From contig NZ_JAPPRA010000001.1 of NCBI RefSeq assembly GCF_026672375.1, positions 3,162,001 through 3,226,000 of the forward strand: DNA of 64,000 nt. The letters run 5' to 3'. The position numbers and the translations under genes are program-made. Positions 29,298 to 37,363 of this stretch are shown here, in pieces. The notes under the pieces were generated by a model. That model did not search any database. It had not been told where the DNA came from and saw only the letters and a list, made by a program, of their open reading frames with translations. This DNA comes from Caulobacter sp. SL161 (GTDB lineage Bacteria > Pseudomonadota > Alphaproteobacteria > Caulobacterales > Caulobacteraceae). Within the stretch, counting starts at the first letter, position 1, and each line of letters begins with the position of its first letter.

Positions 29298-31580
29298 ATG
29301 GCCAAACTTCGCCCCACCAAGACCTTCAAGCCCAAGCCTCCGGCCGGCCTGCCCGATCGCGAGACGCTGCTGGCGTTCCTGCGTGACGCCGGCGAGACCG
29401 GCAAGGCCGACATCGCCCGGCACTTTGGCCTCAAGGGCGCCGATCGCCGGGCCCTGCGCGAGATGATCCGCGAGCTGGAAGCCCAAGGCGCCCTGGCCAA
29501 GCGCGGCCGCAAGGGCTTTGCGGAGGCCGGCTCCCTGCCCCCGGTCGGTGTGGCCGACGTGGTCGAGCGCGACGGCGACGGCGAACTCTATGTGAAGCTG
29601 ACCAAGTCCGACGACGATGTGCCCAATGTCCGCCTCGCGCCCGGCAAGGGCGAGGCCGCCGCCGGCGCGCCGGGCCTGGGCGACCGCCTCTTGGTCCGCT
29701 TCGAGCGGCTGGAGACCGGCGAGTTCGAGGCCAAGCTGATCAAGAAGCTGGGCCAGAGCGCGCACAAGATCCTGGGCGTCATCCGCAAGCACCGCCGCGA
29801 GGTCCGCGTAGAGCCGGTGGACCGCAAGTCCAAGGAAAGCCTGGTCCTGGACCCCAGCGTCGCCCACGACTTCAAGGAAGGCGACCTCGTCCTGGCCCAG
29901 GTCGGCACGCACAGCGGCCGCTATGGTCCCAAGCCCGGCAAGGTGCTGGAGGTGGTCGGGACCGAGAACGACCCGCGCGCCGCCTCGCTGATCGCCATCC
30001 ACAGCCACGGCATCCCGACGGGCTTCTCTGAAGCCGCCGAGGCCGAGGCCAAGACCGCCGTCGAACCGACCCTGGCCGGCCGCGAAGACCTGCGCGACCT
30101 GCCGTTCGTGACCATCGACCCGGTGGACGCCCGCGACCACGACGACGCCGTCTACGCCCACCCCGACGACGACGAGACCAATAAGGGCGGCTTCGTCGTC
30201 TGGGTCGCCATCGCCGATGTGGCCGCCTATGTCCGCCCCGGCTCGGCCCTGGACCGCGACGCGCGCGAGAAGGGCAACAGCGTCTATTTCCCCGACCGCG
30301 TAGAGCCGATGCTGCCCGAGACCCTGTCGAACGGCCTGTGCTCGCTGCGGGAAAGCGAGAACCGCGCGACCCTGGCCGTGCGGATGGTGTTCGACAAGTC
30401 GGGCCGCAAGAAGGGCCACAAGTTCGTTCGCGGCCTGATGCGCTCGGCCGCCAAGCTGTCTTACGAGCAGGCCCAGGCGGCGATCGACGGCCAACCGGAT
30501 GACAAGGCGGGTCCGCTACTGGAGCCGATCCTCAAGCCGCTGTGGGACGCCTATCGGACGATGAAGATCGGCCGCGACGCCCGATCGCCGCTGGCCATCG
30601 AGAGCGACGAGCGCCGGATCATCATCCAGGGCGGCGAAATCACCTCGATCACCAAGCGCGCCAGCCTGGAAGCCCACAAGTTGATCGAGGAGATGATGGT
30701 GCAGGCCAATGTCTGCGCCGCCGAAAGCCTGGAGGCCAAGCGCTCGCCCCTGATCTATCGGGTGCACGATACGCCGAGCCTGGAGAAGGTGCAGAACCTC
30801 GCCGACTTCCTGCAGACCCTGGAGATCCGCTGGAGCAAGGGCGAGGCCCCGCAGACCTCGCGCTTCAACAAGCTCCTAGACGAGACGCGCGAGAGCCCCA
30901 ACGCGGCGATCATCAACGAGGTGGTCCTACGCACCCAGATGCAGGCCCACTACAGCGCCGACAACATCGGTCACTTCGGCCTGAATCTCGCCAAGTACGC
31001 CCACTTCACCAGCCCGATCCGGCGCTACGCCGACCTGATCGTCCACCGGGGCCTGATCCGGGCTCTCGGCCTGGGGACCGATGGCCTCACCGATCAGGAC
31101 ATCGCCCAGATCAAGGACACCGCCGAGGTCATCACCCACGCCGAGCGCCGGGCCATGGCCGCCGAGCGCGACGCCACCGACCGCTACATCGCCGCCTTCC
31201 TGGCCGACCGTGTGGGCGCGACCTTCGAGGGCCGGATCACCGGCGTCACCCGCTTTGGCCTGTTCATCAAGCTGGCCGACACCGGCGCGGACGGCCTTGT
31301 GCCGGTCTCCAGCCTCGGCCAGGAGTTCTTCGTCCACGACGACAAGATGCACGCCCTGGTCGGCGAGCGGACCGGCAAGCGCTGGCCGCTGGGCATGGGC
31401 GTCGAGGTCAAGCTGGTCGAGGCCTCGCCCGTCACCGGCGGCCTGCTGTTCGAGATGCTCAGCGACCCGCTGCCGCCCGATCCCAAGATGCCCCGCCCGC
31501 GCCTCGGCGCGCGCCGTCAGGCGGCGGTGAAACCGCGCGGCGGCCTGCCCAAGGGCGTCCGGCGAGGGAAGCGGCGGTAG
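29298..31580 (+). CDS. rnr: RNase R, processive 3'-5' exoribonuclease
   Basis: This exoribonuclease of the RNB family degrades structured RNA, including rRNA and tmRNA-tagged messages. The 760 aa contain an N-terminal winged-helix/HTH segment (ARHFGLKGADRRALREMIRE), cold-shock domains, and the RNB catalytic domain. The RNB signature TIDPVDARDHDDAVYA near residue 273 carries the metal-binding aspartates. Near residue 570 is HFTSPIRRYADLIVHRGLI. A C-terminal S1 domain (GRITGVTRFGLFIKLADTG) and a basic tail GGLPKGVRRGKRR follow. The ATG is preceded by AAGGCAGG. It is convergent with an SGNH hydrolase gene, with a palindromic repeat between them. Confidence 0.97.
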   Translation: MAKLRPTKTFKPKPPAGLPDRETLLAFLRDAGETGKADIARHFGLKGADRRALREMIRELEAQGALAKRGRKGFAEAGSLPPVGVADVVERDGDGELYVKLTKSDDDVPNVRLAPGKGEAAAGAPGLGDRLLVRFERLETGEFEAKLIKKLGQSAHKILGVIRKHRREVRVEPVDRKSKESLVLDPSVAHDFKEGDLVLAQVGTHSGRYGPKPGKVLEVVGTENDPRAASLIAIHSHGIPTGFSEAAEAEAKTAVEPTLAGREDLRDLPFVTIDPVDARDHDDAVYAHPDDDETNKGGFVVWVAIADVAAYVRPGSALDRDAREKGNSVYFPDRVEPMLPETLSNGLCSLRESENRATLAVRMVFDKSGRKKGHKFVRGLMRSAAKLSYEQAQAAIDGQPDDKAGPLLEPILKPLWDAYRTMKIGRDARSPLAIESDERRIIIQGGEITSITKRASLEAHKLIEEMMVQANVCAAESLEAKRSPLIYRVHDTPSLEKVQNLADFLQTLEIRWSKGEAPQTSRFNKLLDETRESPNAAIINEVVLRTQMQAHYSADNIGHFGLNLAKYAHFTSPIRRYADLIVHRGLIRALGLGTDGLTDQDIAQIKDTAEVITHAERRAMAAERDATDRYIAAFLADRVGATFEGRITGVTRFGLFIKLADTGADGLVPVSSLGQEFFVHDDKMHALVGERTGKRWPLGMGVEVKLVEASPVTGGLLFEMLSDPLPPDPKMPRPRLGARRQAAVKPRGGLPKGVRRGKRR

Positions 31581-31592
31581 GGCGTCATCAAG

Positions 31593-31711
31593 ATCCTCCC
31601 CCTAGCGGGGGAGGTGTCCGCGCAGCGGACGGAGGGGGAAGTCCTGATGACCTTGCCCCTTCCCCCTCCGTCGTCTCTTCGAGCCGACACCTCCCCCGCT
31701 AGGGGGAGGAT
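31593..31711. repeat. CTCCCCC/GGGGGAG palindromic repeat, copy B
   Basis: The 26-base arms at 31593-31618 and 31686-31711 (ATCCTCCCCCTAGCGGGGGA...) are perfect inverted copies around a 67-base centre. That centre contains GACGGAGGGGGAAG and CTTCCCCCTCCGTC as a second inverted pair. It lies between the convergent rnr and SGNH-hydrolase genes and contributes the last codons and stop of the latter. Confidence 0.92.
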
Positions 31712-32721
31712 TTGATCGCCGCCTCGAGCCGATCGGCCATCATCCGCTGATCCGCCGCCGACGGGTGCCAGTCGCACGCCCCAAGGTCCATGCCGGTGAT
31801 CCGCACGGCCTTTGCGCCGGTGCGATCGGCGACCTCGGCGACATCCTCGGCGAAGCTGTCGCCGGCGATCAGGAACACGCGCGCCTTCGGCCGGCTGGCC
31901 TTCAGGTCCTGAATGAAGGCCACATAGCGGTCGCGATAGTCCTTGCGCAGCGCGGCTTCATCCTTCCACGGCTCGCCGAGGTTCAGCGGCGTGGAAAAGT
32001 CGTTGGTGCCCAGGCCGATCACCAGCAGATCGGGACTCCAGGCGTCCGTCGCGTCCACGCGCGGCTGCTCCTGGCCGGGGATCAGGCGCGGAAACAGCGC
32101 CGGCAGCGGCAGACCCCGCGCGCCGCCGTTGTAGTTACGAACCACGCCCCGGCCGGAGAAGGCCTGGATGCGATAGTCGGCGTCCAGCCGGCGGGCCAGG
32201 ATCGGTCCGAACGCCAGGCTGGTGTCGGTCAGGTCATGGATCTGTTGCCCGGTGCAACTGCGGCTCGTCGAGCGCGAGCCGTAGCCCACCGTGTGGGAGT
32301 CGCCGATGAACTCGATCTTGCGCGGCCGCGCGGGGGCCGGCAGCGCCTTGCCACCCTCGCCGACGAAGAAGCCCTGGAAACGCGACGATCCCGACTGGCT
32401 CTCGGTCAGCTTGTCCAGCCGCACGACGTGTTCGCCCGGCCCCAGGCGGTCCAGCTTCAGGCGGGTCTGGCCTGACTTGGTCAGCTCGGCCTTGCGCACG
32501 CCGTCGATGCTGACCGCGAGGTGCTCGCCGCCGGTGTCGACGACGATCTCGACCGAGGGGCCGGTGAATCGGCCCTCGAAATAGACCCCCGGCCAGCCAA
32601 AGTCATAGGCGCCGTTCGGGGCGGGCGCGACGCGGCCGCCGATGTTGAGCGACAGCGCTGTCTGAGAAGCCGCCGGCGTAGACATCGCCAGGGCTGCGGC
32701 AAGGGGTAGCAGAAGACGCAT
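31699..32721 (-). CDS. Secreted SGNH-hydrolase, carbohydrate esterase family 2-like
   Basis: This is a predicted periplasmic or exported deacetylase/esterase of 340 aa with a signal peptide (MRLLLPLAAALAMSTPAA). The N-terminal beta-sandwich domain (residues 25-130, WPGVYFEGRFTGPSVEIVVD) and C-terminal SGNH domain match the two-domain layout of CE2 acetyl-xylan or acetyl-mannan esterases. The nucleophile motif is FIGDSHTVGYG, the oxyanion residues lie in GTNDFS, and the catalytic Asp-His pair is in CDWHPSAADQ. The stop codon and last three residues come from an inserted palindromic repeat, so the natural C-terminus may have been slightly changed. It is divergent from the aminotransferase gene. 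Confidence 0.88.
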   Translation of the reverse strand: MRLLLPLAAALAMSTPAASQTALSLNIGGRVAPAPNGAYDFGWPGVYFEGRFTGPSVEIVVDTGGEHLAVSIDGVRKAELTKSGQTRLKLDRLGPGEHVVRLDKLTESQSGSSRFQGFFVGEGGKALPAPARPRKIEFIGDSHTVGYGSRSTSRSCTGQQIHDLTDTSLAFGPILARRLDADYRIQAFSGRGVVRNYNGGARGLPLPALFPRLIPGQEQPRVDATDAWSPDLLVIGLGTNDFSTPLNLGEPWKDEAALRKDYRDRYVAFIQDLKASRPKARVFLIAGDSFAEDVAEVADRTGAKAVRITGMDLGACDWHPSAADQRMMADRLEAAIKSSP

Positions 32722-32807
32722 GACGGCTTGATGCCACGCTCCATGACGATGTTCCAGCCTCGATCTCGGAGGCTGCCATCCCCGCCGAACTTGGCTATGC
32801 AGTCACC

Positions 32808-33953
32808 ATGCGCGCCGAGATCGAACCCTTCCACGCCATCGCCATCAGCCGTCTGGCCCACCAGTTGAAGATGGCGGGCCGCTCGATCATCCATATGGAG
32901 TTCGGCCAGCCCTCGACCGGCGCGCCGAGCAAGGCGCTGGCCAAGGCGCATGAGATTCTCGACCAGGAAGCCATGGGCTACTGGGAGAGCCCGCTGCTGC
33001 GCGAGAAGATCGCTCAGCGCTATCAGGCGCTCTACGGCGTCACCGTCGAGCCTGAACGGATCATCCTGACCTGCGGCGCCTCGCCCGCGCTGGTGCTGGC
33101 GCTGTCGAGCGTGTTCAAGCCCGGCGACCGCATCGCCCTGGCCCGCCCCGGCTATGTCGCCTATCGCAACACGCTGAAGGCTCTGCATCTGGAGCCGGTG
33201 GAGATCCCCTGCGGGCCGGAAGACCGGTTCCAGCTGACGGCAAAGCATCTGGCCGATCTCGATCCCGCCCCCGCCGGTGTCATCGTCGCCAGCCCGGCTA
33301 ATCCGACCGGCACGATCATCGAACCCGCCGAACTGGAGGCGATCGCCAAGGTCTGCCGCGGGCGCGGCATCCGGATCATCAGCGACGAGATCTATCACGG
33401 CCTTAGCTACACCGGCCGCACGCCCTCGATGCTGGAGTTCGCGCCGGATGCGCTGATCGTCAACAGCTTCTCCAAGTACTTCAGCATGGCCGGCTGGCGG
33501 CTGGGATGGCTGCTGACGCCGCCGGGCGAGGACCTGGAGCGGGCCCGCGCCTATGTCGGCAACCTGTTCCTGACCGCGCCCTCCCTGGCCCAGCACGCGG
33601 GCCTGGCGGCCATGGACTGCATCGACGAGCTGGAAGGCCACATCGCCGTCTATCGCGCCAACCGCCAACTGATGCTGGACGCCCTGCCGGCCCTGGGCCT
33701 CAAGGAAATCGCCCCGCCCGACGGCGCCTTCTATATCTGGGCCAATATCGCCCACCTGACCGACGACTCGCTGGCCTTCTGCGAGGACCTGCTGCGCGAG
33801 ACGGGCGTGGCCACCGCGCCCGGCGTCGATTTCGACCCGGTCGAGGGCAAGCGCTTCATCCGCTTCAGCTTCGCGGTCTCGACGCCGGAGGTCGAAGAGG
33901 CCCTGCGGCGGATCACGCCGTGGTTCGAGGCGCGAACGGCGAGCGCGAAATAG
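32808..33953 (+). CDS. Class I/II PLP-dependent aminotransferase
   Basis: This 381-aa fold-type I aminotransferase is related to aspartate/aromatic aminotransferases. The pyridoxal lysine is K223 in NSFSKYFSMAGWRLGW. Other family marks are SPANPTGTI (residues about 163-171), DEIYHGLSY, and the arginine in RFIRFSFA near the C-terminus that binds the substrate carboxylate. The start MRAEIEPFHAIAISRLA fits the usual N-terminal helix. No pathway genes are adjacent, so the amino-acid substrate cannot be assigned. A repeat lies just after the stop codon. Confidence 0.9.
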   Translation: MRAEIEPFHAIAISRLAHQLKMAGRSIIHMEFGQPSTGAPSKALAKAHEILDQEAMGYWESPLLREKIAQRYQALYGVTVEPERIILTCGASPALVLALSSVFKPGDRIALARPGYVAYRNTLKALHLEPVEIPCGPEDRFQLTAKHLADLDPAPAGVIVASPANPTGTIIEPAELEAIAKVCRGRGIRIISDEIYHGLSYTGRTPSMLEFAPDALIVNSFSKYFSMAGWRLGWLLTPPGEDLERARAYVGNLFLTAPSLAQHAGLAAMDCIDELEGHIAVYRANRQLMLDALPALGLKEIAPPDGAFYIWANIAHLTDDSLAFCEDLLRETGVATAPGVDFDPVEGKRFIRFSFAVSTPEVEEALRRITPWFEARTASAK

Positions 33954-33955
33954 AA

Positions 33956-34074
33956 AATCCTCCCCCCAGCGGGGGAGGTGTCGGCTCGAAGAGACGACGG
34001 AGGGGGAAGTCCTGCTGACCTTGCCCCTTCCCCCTCCGGTCCTTCGGACCGCCTCCCCCGCGAGGGGGAGGATT
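33956..34074. repeat. CTCCCCC/GGGGGAG palindromic repeat, copy C
   Basis: AATCCTCCCCCCAGCGGGGGAGG... at the left pairs with CCTCCCCCGCGAGGGGGAGGATT at the right, with a GACGGAGGGGGAAG/CTTCCCCCTCC pair inside. It is closely similar to copies B and D and lies between two convergent genes. Confidence 0.9.
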
Positions 34075-34084
34075 TGTAGAACCC

Positions 34085-35383
34085 CTACTTCTTCGCCAGA
34101 TAGTCCAGCGCCATGAACGCGTGGGCCTTCACGCCGGTCTCGAACACGGCCTCGTCGACGTCGAAATAGGGCGAGTGGTTGACCGGAACGGTCTCGGCCG
34201 GGACGCCGGGCTTGCGGCCGCCCAGCTGGATGAACACGCCCGGCACCTTCTCGGCGTACATCGAGAAGTCCTCGGCGCCGGTGACCAGGGCGGCGTTGTC
34301 GTCGACCTTGCCGGGCGAAGCCTTTTCCAGGGTCCCTTTCACCCACTTGCTCAGGGCCGGGTCATTGTAGGTGACCGGATAGGGCTGGGTGAACGCCACC
34401 TCGGCCTTGGCGCCGTAGCGGTCGCCGATGGCGGTCACCGACTTCTGCATGCGGGCGATCAGGTCCTCGCGGCGGGCCTTGGAGAAGGTCCGCATGGTCC
34501 CTTCCATCTTCAGGTCCTCGGGGATGATGTTCTGGCGGAAGCCCATATTGATCGTGGCGATGGTCAGCACCGACGGCGAGACGCCGACATCGACCTGGCG
34601 GGCGGCGATCTGGTTGGTGGCCTGGATGATGTCGGCGGCGACGCTGGCCATGTCGATCCCGGCCCAGGGGCGGGCGCCGTGGGTCTGGCGGCCCTTGACG
34701 GTGATCGTGATGCGGTCCGACGAGGCGTAGAAGCCTTCGGGACGATAGTTCAGCTCGTGCGGATCGCCGGGGCCGATATGGATCCCGAACACCGCATCGA
34801 CCTTGGGATTGTCCAGCGCGCCGTCGCGGATCATCAGCTTGGCGCCGCCCTCCTCGCCGGCCGGCGGACCCTCCTCGGCGGGTTGGAAGAGGAAGACCAC
34901 CGTGCCCGGAATGTCCTTCTTCATGCCGGCCAGCACCGTGGCCGCGCCCAGCAGCATGGCCACGTGGGTGTCGTGACCGCAGGCGTGCATCACCGGCACC
35001 GTGCGGCCTTCCCAGGTGGCCTTGACCTTGGAAGCGAACGGCAGGCCGGTCTTTTCCTCGACCGGCAGGGCGTCCATGTCGGCGCGCAGGGCCACGACCT
35101 TGCCGGGCTTGCCGCCCTTGAGAACGCCCACCACGCCGGTCTTGCCCACGTTCTCGCGCACTTCGATGCCCAGGGCCTTCAGTTCCTTGGCGATCAGGGC
35201 GGCGGTGCGGACCTCCTGGTTGCCCAGCTCGGGGTTCTGGTGGATGTCGCGCCGCCAGGCGACGACCTTGGGCTGGACCGCCTTGGCGGCCGCCTCGACC
35301 TTGGCGGCGGACGACGCAGCCATCGCCGGCGCGCTCATCGCCAAGCCGGCGACCAGCGCCAGCGTCGAAACCCGTCCGATCAT
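34085..35383 (-). CDS. Secreted M20-family amidohydrolase
   Basis: This metal-dependent peptidase/aminoacylase of the M20 family (AbgB, hippuricase and carboxypeptidase Ss1 relatives) has 432 aa and a signal peptide (IGRVSTLALVAGLAMSAPAMA), so it acts in the periplasm. Metal ligands are seen in VMHACGHDTHVAM and in FLFQPAEEGPPAGEEGGAK. The dimerisation insert carries RQTHGARPWAGIDM, and a later histidine is in PVNHSPYF. The ATG at 35383 is supported by GGAGGGG about six bases upstream. Such enzymes often release amino acids from N-acyl or peptide substrates, but specificity is not predictable here. Confidence 0.9.
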   Translation of the reverse strand: MIGRVSTLALVAGLAMSAPAMAASSAAKVEAAAKAVQPKVVAWRRDIHQNPELGNQEVRTAALIAKELKALGIEVRENVGKTGVVGVLKGGKPGKVVALRADMDALPVEEKTGLPFASKVKATWEGRTVPVMHACGHDTHVAMLLGAATVLAGMKKDIPGTVVFLFQPAEEGPPAGEEGGAKLMIRDGALDNPKVDAVFGIHIGPGDPHELNYRPEGFYASSDRITITVKGRQTHGARPWAGIDMASVAADIIQATNQIAARQVDVGVSPSVLTIATINMGFRQNIIPEDLKMEGTMRTFSKARREDLIARMQKSVTAIGDRYGAKAEVAFTQPYPVTYNDPALSKWVKGTLEKASPGKVDDNAALVTGAEDFSMYAEKVPGVFIQLGGRKPGVPAETVPVNHSPYFDVDEAVFETGVKAHAFMALDYLAKK

Positions 35384-35504
35384 CACAACCCCTCCAACAA
35401 AAGCGGCGCGAGATTGGGACGCGTCGCCATGAGGGGTCAAGCCGCAAGCGGCCTTGACGCCACGTCGCTCTATGCAGACGCGCGGATGGGACTACCTTGA
35501 GCCT

Positions 35505-36233
35505 ATGAGCCTGCCGCCCATCGACGCGAAATTCGACACGATCCATGACGGCGCGACGCGCGAGACCGGCGTGGCGCTCAAGCCCCGGCATGCGGCCACC
35601 CTGATCATCGTCCGCACCGACGGTCCCCAGCCTCGCCTCCTGATGGGCCGTCGCAACCGCGGCCACGCCTTCATGCCCGACAAGTGGGTGTTCCCCGGCG
35701 GACGCGTGGACCGCACCGATTACGACGCCCCCAGCGCCAGCGAGCTCGACGGTGAGGTCGCCACGCGCCTGGAGCTGGAGCCGCGTCATCCCAAGCCCGC
35801 GCGCCTGGCCCGCGCCCTGGCGCTGGCGGCGGTGCGCGAGACCTTCGAGGAGACGGGCCTCTTGCTGGCCAAGCCTGCGCCGGAGCGACCGGGAGCGGGT
35901 CCCTGGCGGCCGTTCTTGGCTCAAGGCGCCCTGCCCGACTTGGCGCCGCTCAGCTTCGTGGCCCGCGCCATCACCCCGCCCTATCGCCCCCGCCGCTTCG
36001 ACGCCCGCTTCTTCATGGCCTCGGCCGAGTCCTTGCTGTCGCTGGACCGCCGTCCCGACTGCGGCGAGCTGGACGAGATCGCCTGGGTCGATTTCCAGGA
36101 AGCCATGGCGCTGGATCTGCCCAACATCACCCGCTTCGTGGTGCATGAGATCGGCCAGCGGCTGGCGGAGGCTGGACGTCCGGCTCCGTTCATGCGCTTC
36201 CTGAACGGCAAGCGCCATCTGACCCATCTCTAG
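35505..36233 (+). CDS. NUDIX hydrolase
   Basis: This 242-aa Nudix-fold protein probably hydrolyses a nucleoside-diphosphate or CoA derivative. The region PDKWVFPGGRVD (residues 59-70) precedes a Nudix box stretched by an insert. ALAAVRETFEETGLLLA carries the R-E-x-x-E-E-x-G-x core, but about 40 residues separate it from the first glycine, longer than the canonical 23-residue box. This matches the NUDT19/RPP-type subgroup with CoA-related substrates. The ATG giving MSLPPIDAKF is preferred; an earlier ATG is also possible. It is divergent from the M20 gene. Confidence 0.85.
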   Translation: MSLPPIDAKFDTIHDGATRETGVALKPRHAATLIIVRTDGPQPRLLMGRRNRGHAFMPDKWVFPGGRVDRTDYDAPSASELDGEVATRLELEPRHPKPARLARALALAAVRETFEETGLLLAKPAPERPGAGPWRPFLAQGALPDLAPLSFVARAITPPYRPRRFDARFFMASAESLLSLDRRPDCGELDEIAWVDFQEAMALDLPNITRFVVHEIGQRLAEAGRPAPFMRFLNGKRHLTHL

Positions 36234-36262
36234 CGGCACGGGCGCTGATCGGGAGGTTCAGT

Positions 36263-36715
36263 ATGATCGCCGCCCTCATGGCTCTGAGCGTCGTCGCCGC
36301 GCCCGCCGACATCGACAAGCTGGCCTTCATCGGCGGCTGCTGGACGCTGGTTCGCCCCAACGGCACGAAGATCGAGGAACAGTGGCTGGCCCCGGCCGGC
36401 GGCGCGATGGTCGGCATGAGCCGCAGCGTGCGCGACGGCAAGCTGCGCCAGTTCGAGTTCATGCGCATCGTTCCCGGCGAGGACGGGACGCTGCGCTACG
36501 TGGTGATTCCGTCCGGCCAGGCCGAGACGGCGTTCGCCTTAAAGGACCTCGCCGCCGACGCCGTCACTTTCGAGAACCCCAAGAACGACTTCCCCCAGCG
36601 GATTCTCTACCGACTGGCCGACAGGAACACGCTGGTGGCCCGGATCGAGGGTTCGGTGAACGGCCAGGAGCGCTCGGCGGACTTTCCTTACAAGCGGTGC
36701 CCTGCCGGCAATTGA
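36263..36715 (+). CDS. Secreted DUF6265-type protein
   Basis: The function is unknown. The 150-aa product begins with a short hydrophobic signal (MIAALMALSVVAAPA). A lipocalin-like beta-barrel domain follows, which I recognise as the DUF6265 type: FIGGCWTLVRPNGTKIEEQW at the start, GAMVGMSRSV, then FENPKNDFPQRILYRL near the end, a segment highly conserved in that family. It follows the Nudix gene by 29 bases in the same direction with GGGAGG ahead of its ATG, so the two may form an operon. No ligand can be inferred. Confidence 0.8.
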   Translation: MIAALMALSVVAAPADIDKLAFIGGCWTLVRPNGTKIEEQWLAPAGGAMVGMSRSVRDGKLRQFEFMRIVPGEDGTLRYVVIPSGQAETAFALKDLAADAVTFENPKNDFPQRILYRLADRNTLVARIEGSVNGQERSADFPYKRCPAGN

Positions 36716-36796
36716 CTTTGAGCCGCCGATGAGTATGTTCCGCGCCTCTCATTTCCAACGCGCGGGAACCTGCGCGACCACCGCAGGGATTCGACC

Positions 36797-36964
36797 ATGG
36801 CCAAACCGGCTTCCATCAAGATCCGCCTGAACTCGACGGCGGACACCGGCTTCTTCTACGTCACCAAGAAGAACGCCCGCACCAAGACCGAAAAGATGGT
36901 GCTGAAGAAGTACGACCCGGTCATCCGCAAGCACGTCGAATTCCGCGAAGGCAAGATCAAGTAA
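36797..36964 (+). CDS. rpmG: Ribosomal protein L33
   Basis: This 55-aa large-subunit protein begins [20 protein letters not shown] and ends [10 protein letters not shown]. The sequence [20 protein letters not shown] is the typical L33 core. No cysteine pair is present, so this is the zinc-independent form. The gene stands alone between divergent and convergent neighbours and is followed by a textbook terminator 27 bases after the stop. Confidence 0.97.
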   Translation: MAKPASIKIRLNSTADTGFFYVTKKNARTKTEKMVLKKYDPVIRKHVEFREGKIK

Positions 36965-36990
36965 GATCGCCTTTCAGCGCTACGACATCG

Positions 36991-37026
36991 AAACGCCCGG
37001 CTAGCGATAGCCGGGCGTTTTCTTTT
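36991..37026 (+). terminator. Rho-independent terminator of rpmG
   Basis: AAACGCCCGGCT and AGCCGGGCGTTT form a perfect 12-base-pair stem around AGCGAT, followed by TCTTTT. On the other strand the stem is also followed by a short T-rich stretch, so it may act for the convergent gene too. Confidence 0.92.
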
Positions 37027-37034
37027 GGGCCGCC

Positions 37035-37283
37035 CTACGGGCTCTCGCCGAACCAGAACCAGCGGAAGAAGGCGAAACCGCCCCAGATCACGGTGACCGT
37101 AAGAACCACCGGGCCGACGCAGAGCGCGACGAACGCGGCCAGCACGGCCGCTGTCGACAGACCGCCGGACGGATCGCCTTCAAGGCGTGCGCCCAACCAG
37201 AACAACGCCACGCAGGCCACCAAGGCCAGCGCCAACCAGCCGGCCGAAAAAGGCCGCCGTCTCGCGCGAAGCCTCCCCCTCAT
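37035..37283 (-). CDS. Small two-helix membrane protein
   Basis: The function is unknown. The 82-aa product starts with a very basic N-terminus (MRGRLRARRRPFSAGW) and has two hydrophobic helices (LALALVACVALFWLGARL and AAFVALCVGPVVLTVTVIWGGFAF). It ends with an aromatic tail FFRWFWFGESP. The chosen ATG has GGGAGGG six bases upstream; an earlier ATG lacks this. By the positive-inside rule both ends should face the cytoplasm. It is convergent with rpmG across the terminator. Confidence 0.65.
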   Translation of the reverse strand: MRGRLRARRRPFSAGWLALALVACVALFWLGARLEGDPSGGLSTAAVLAAFVALCVGPVVLTVTVIWGGFAFFRWFWFGESP

Positions 37284-37363
37284 CGAACCCTCCCGCATAG
37301 GATGCATGCGAGAGGTTGCGCCCCTTGCGTGTGCGCGAGCTTAAAAAGTCGCCCTAACCGCCG

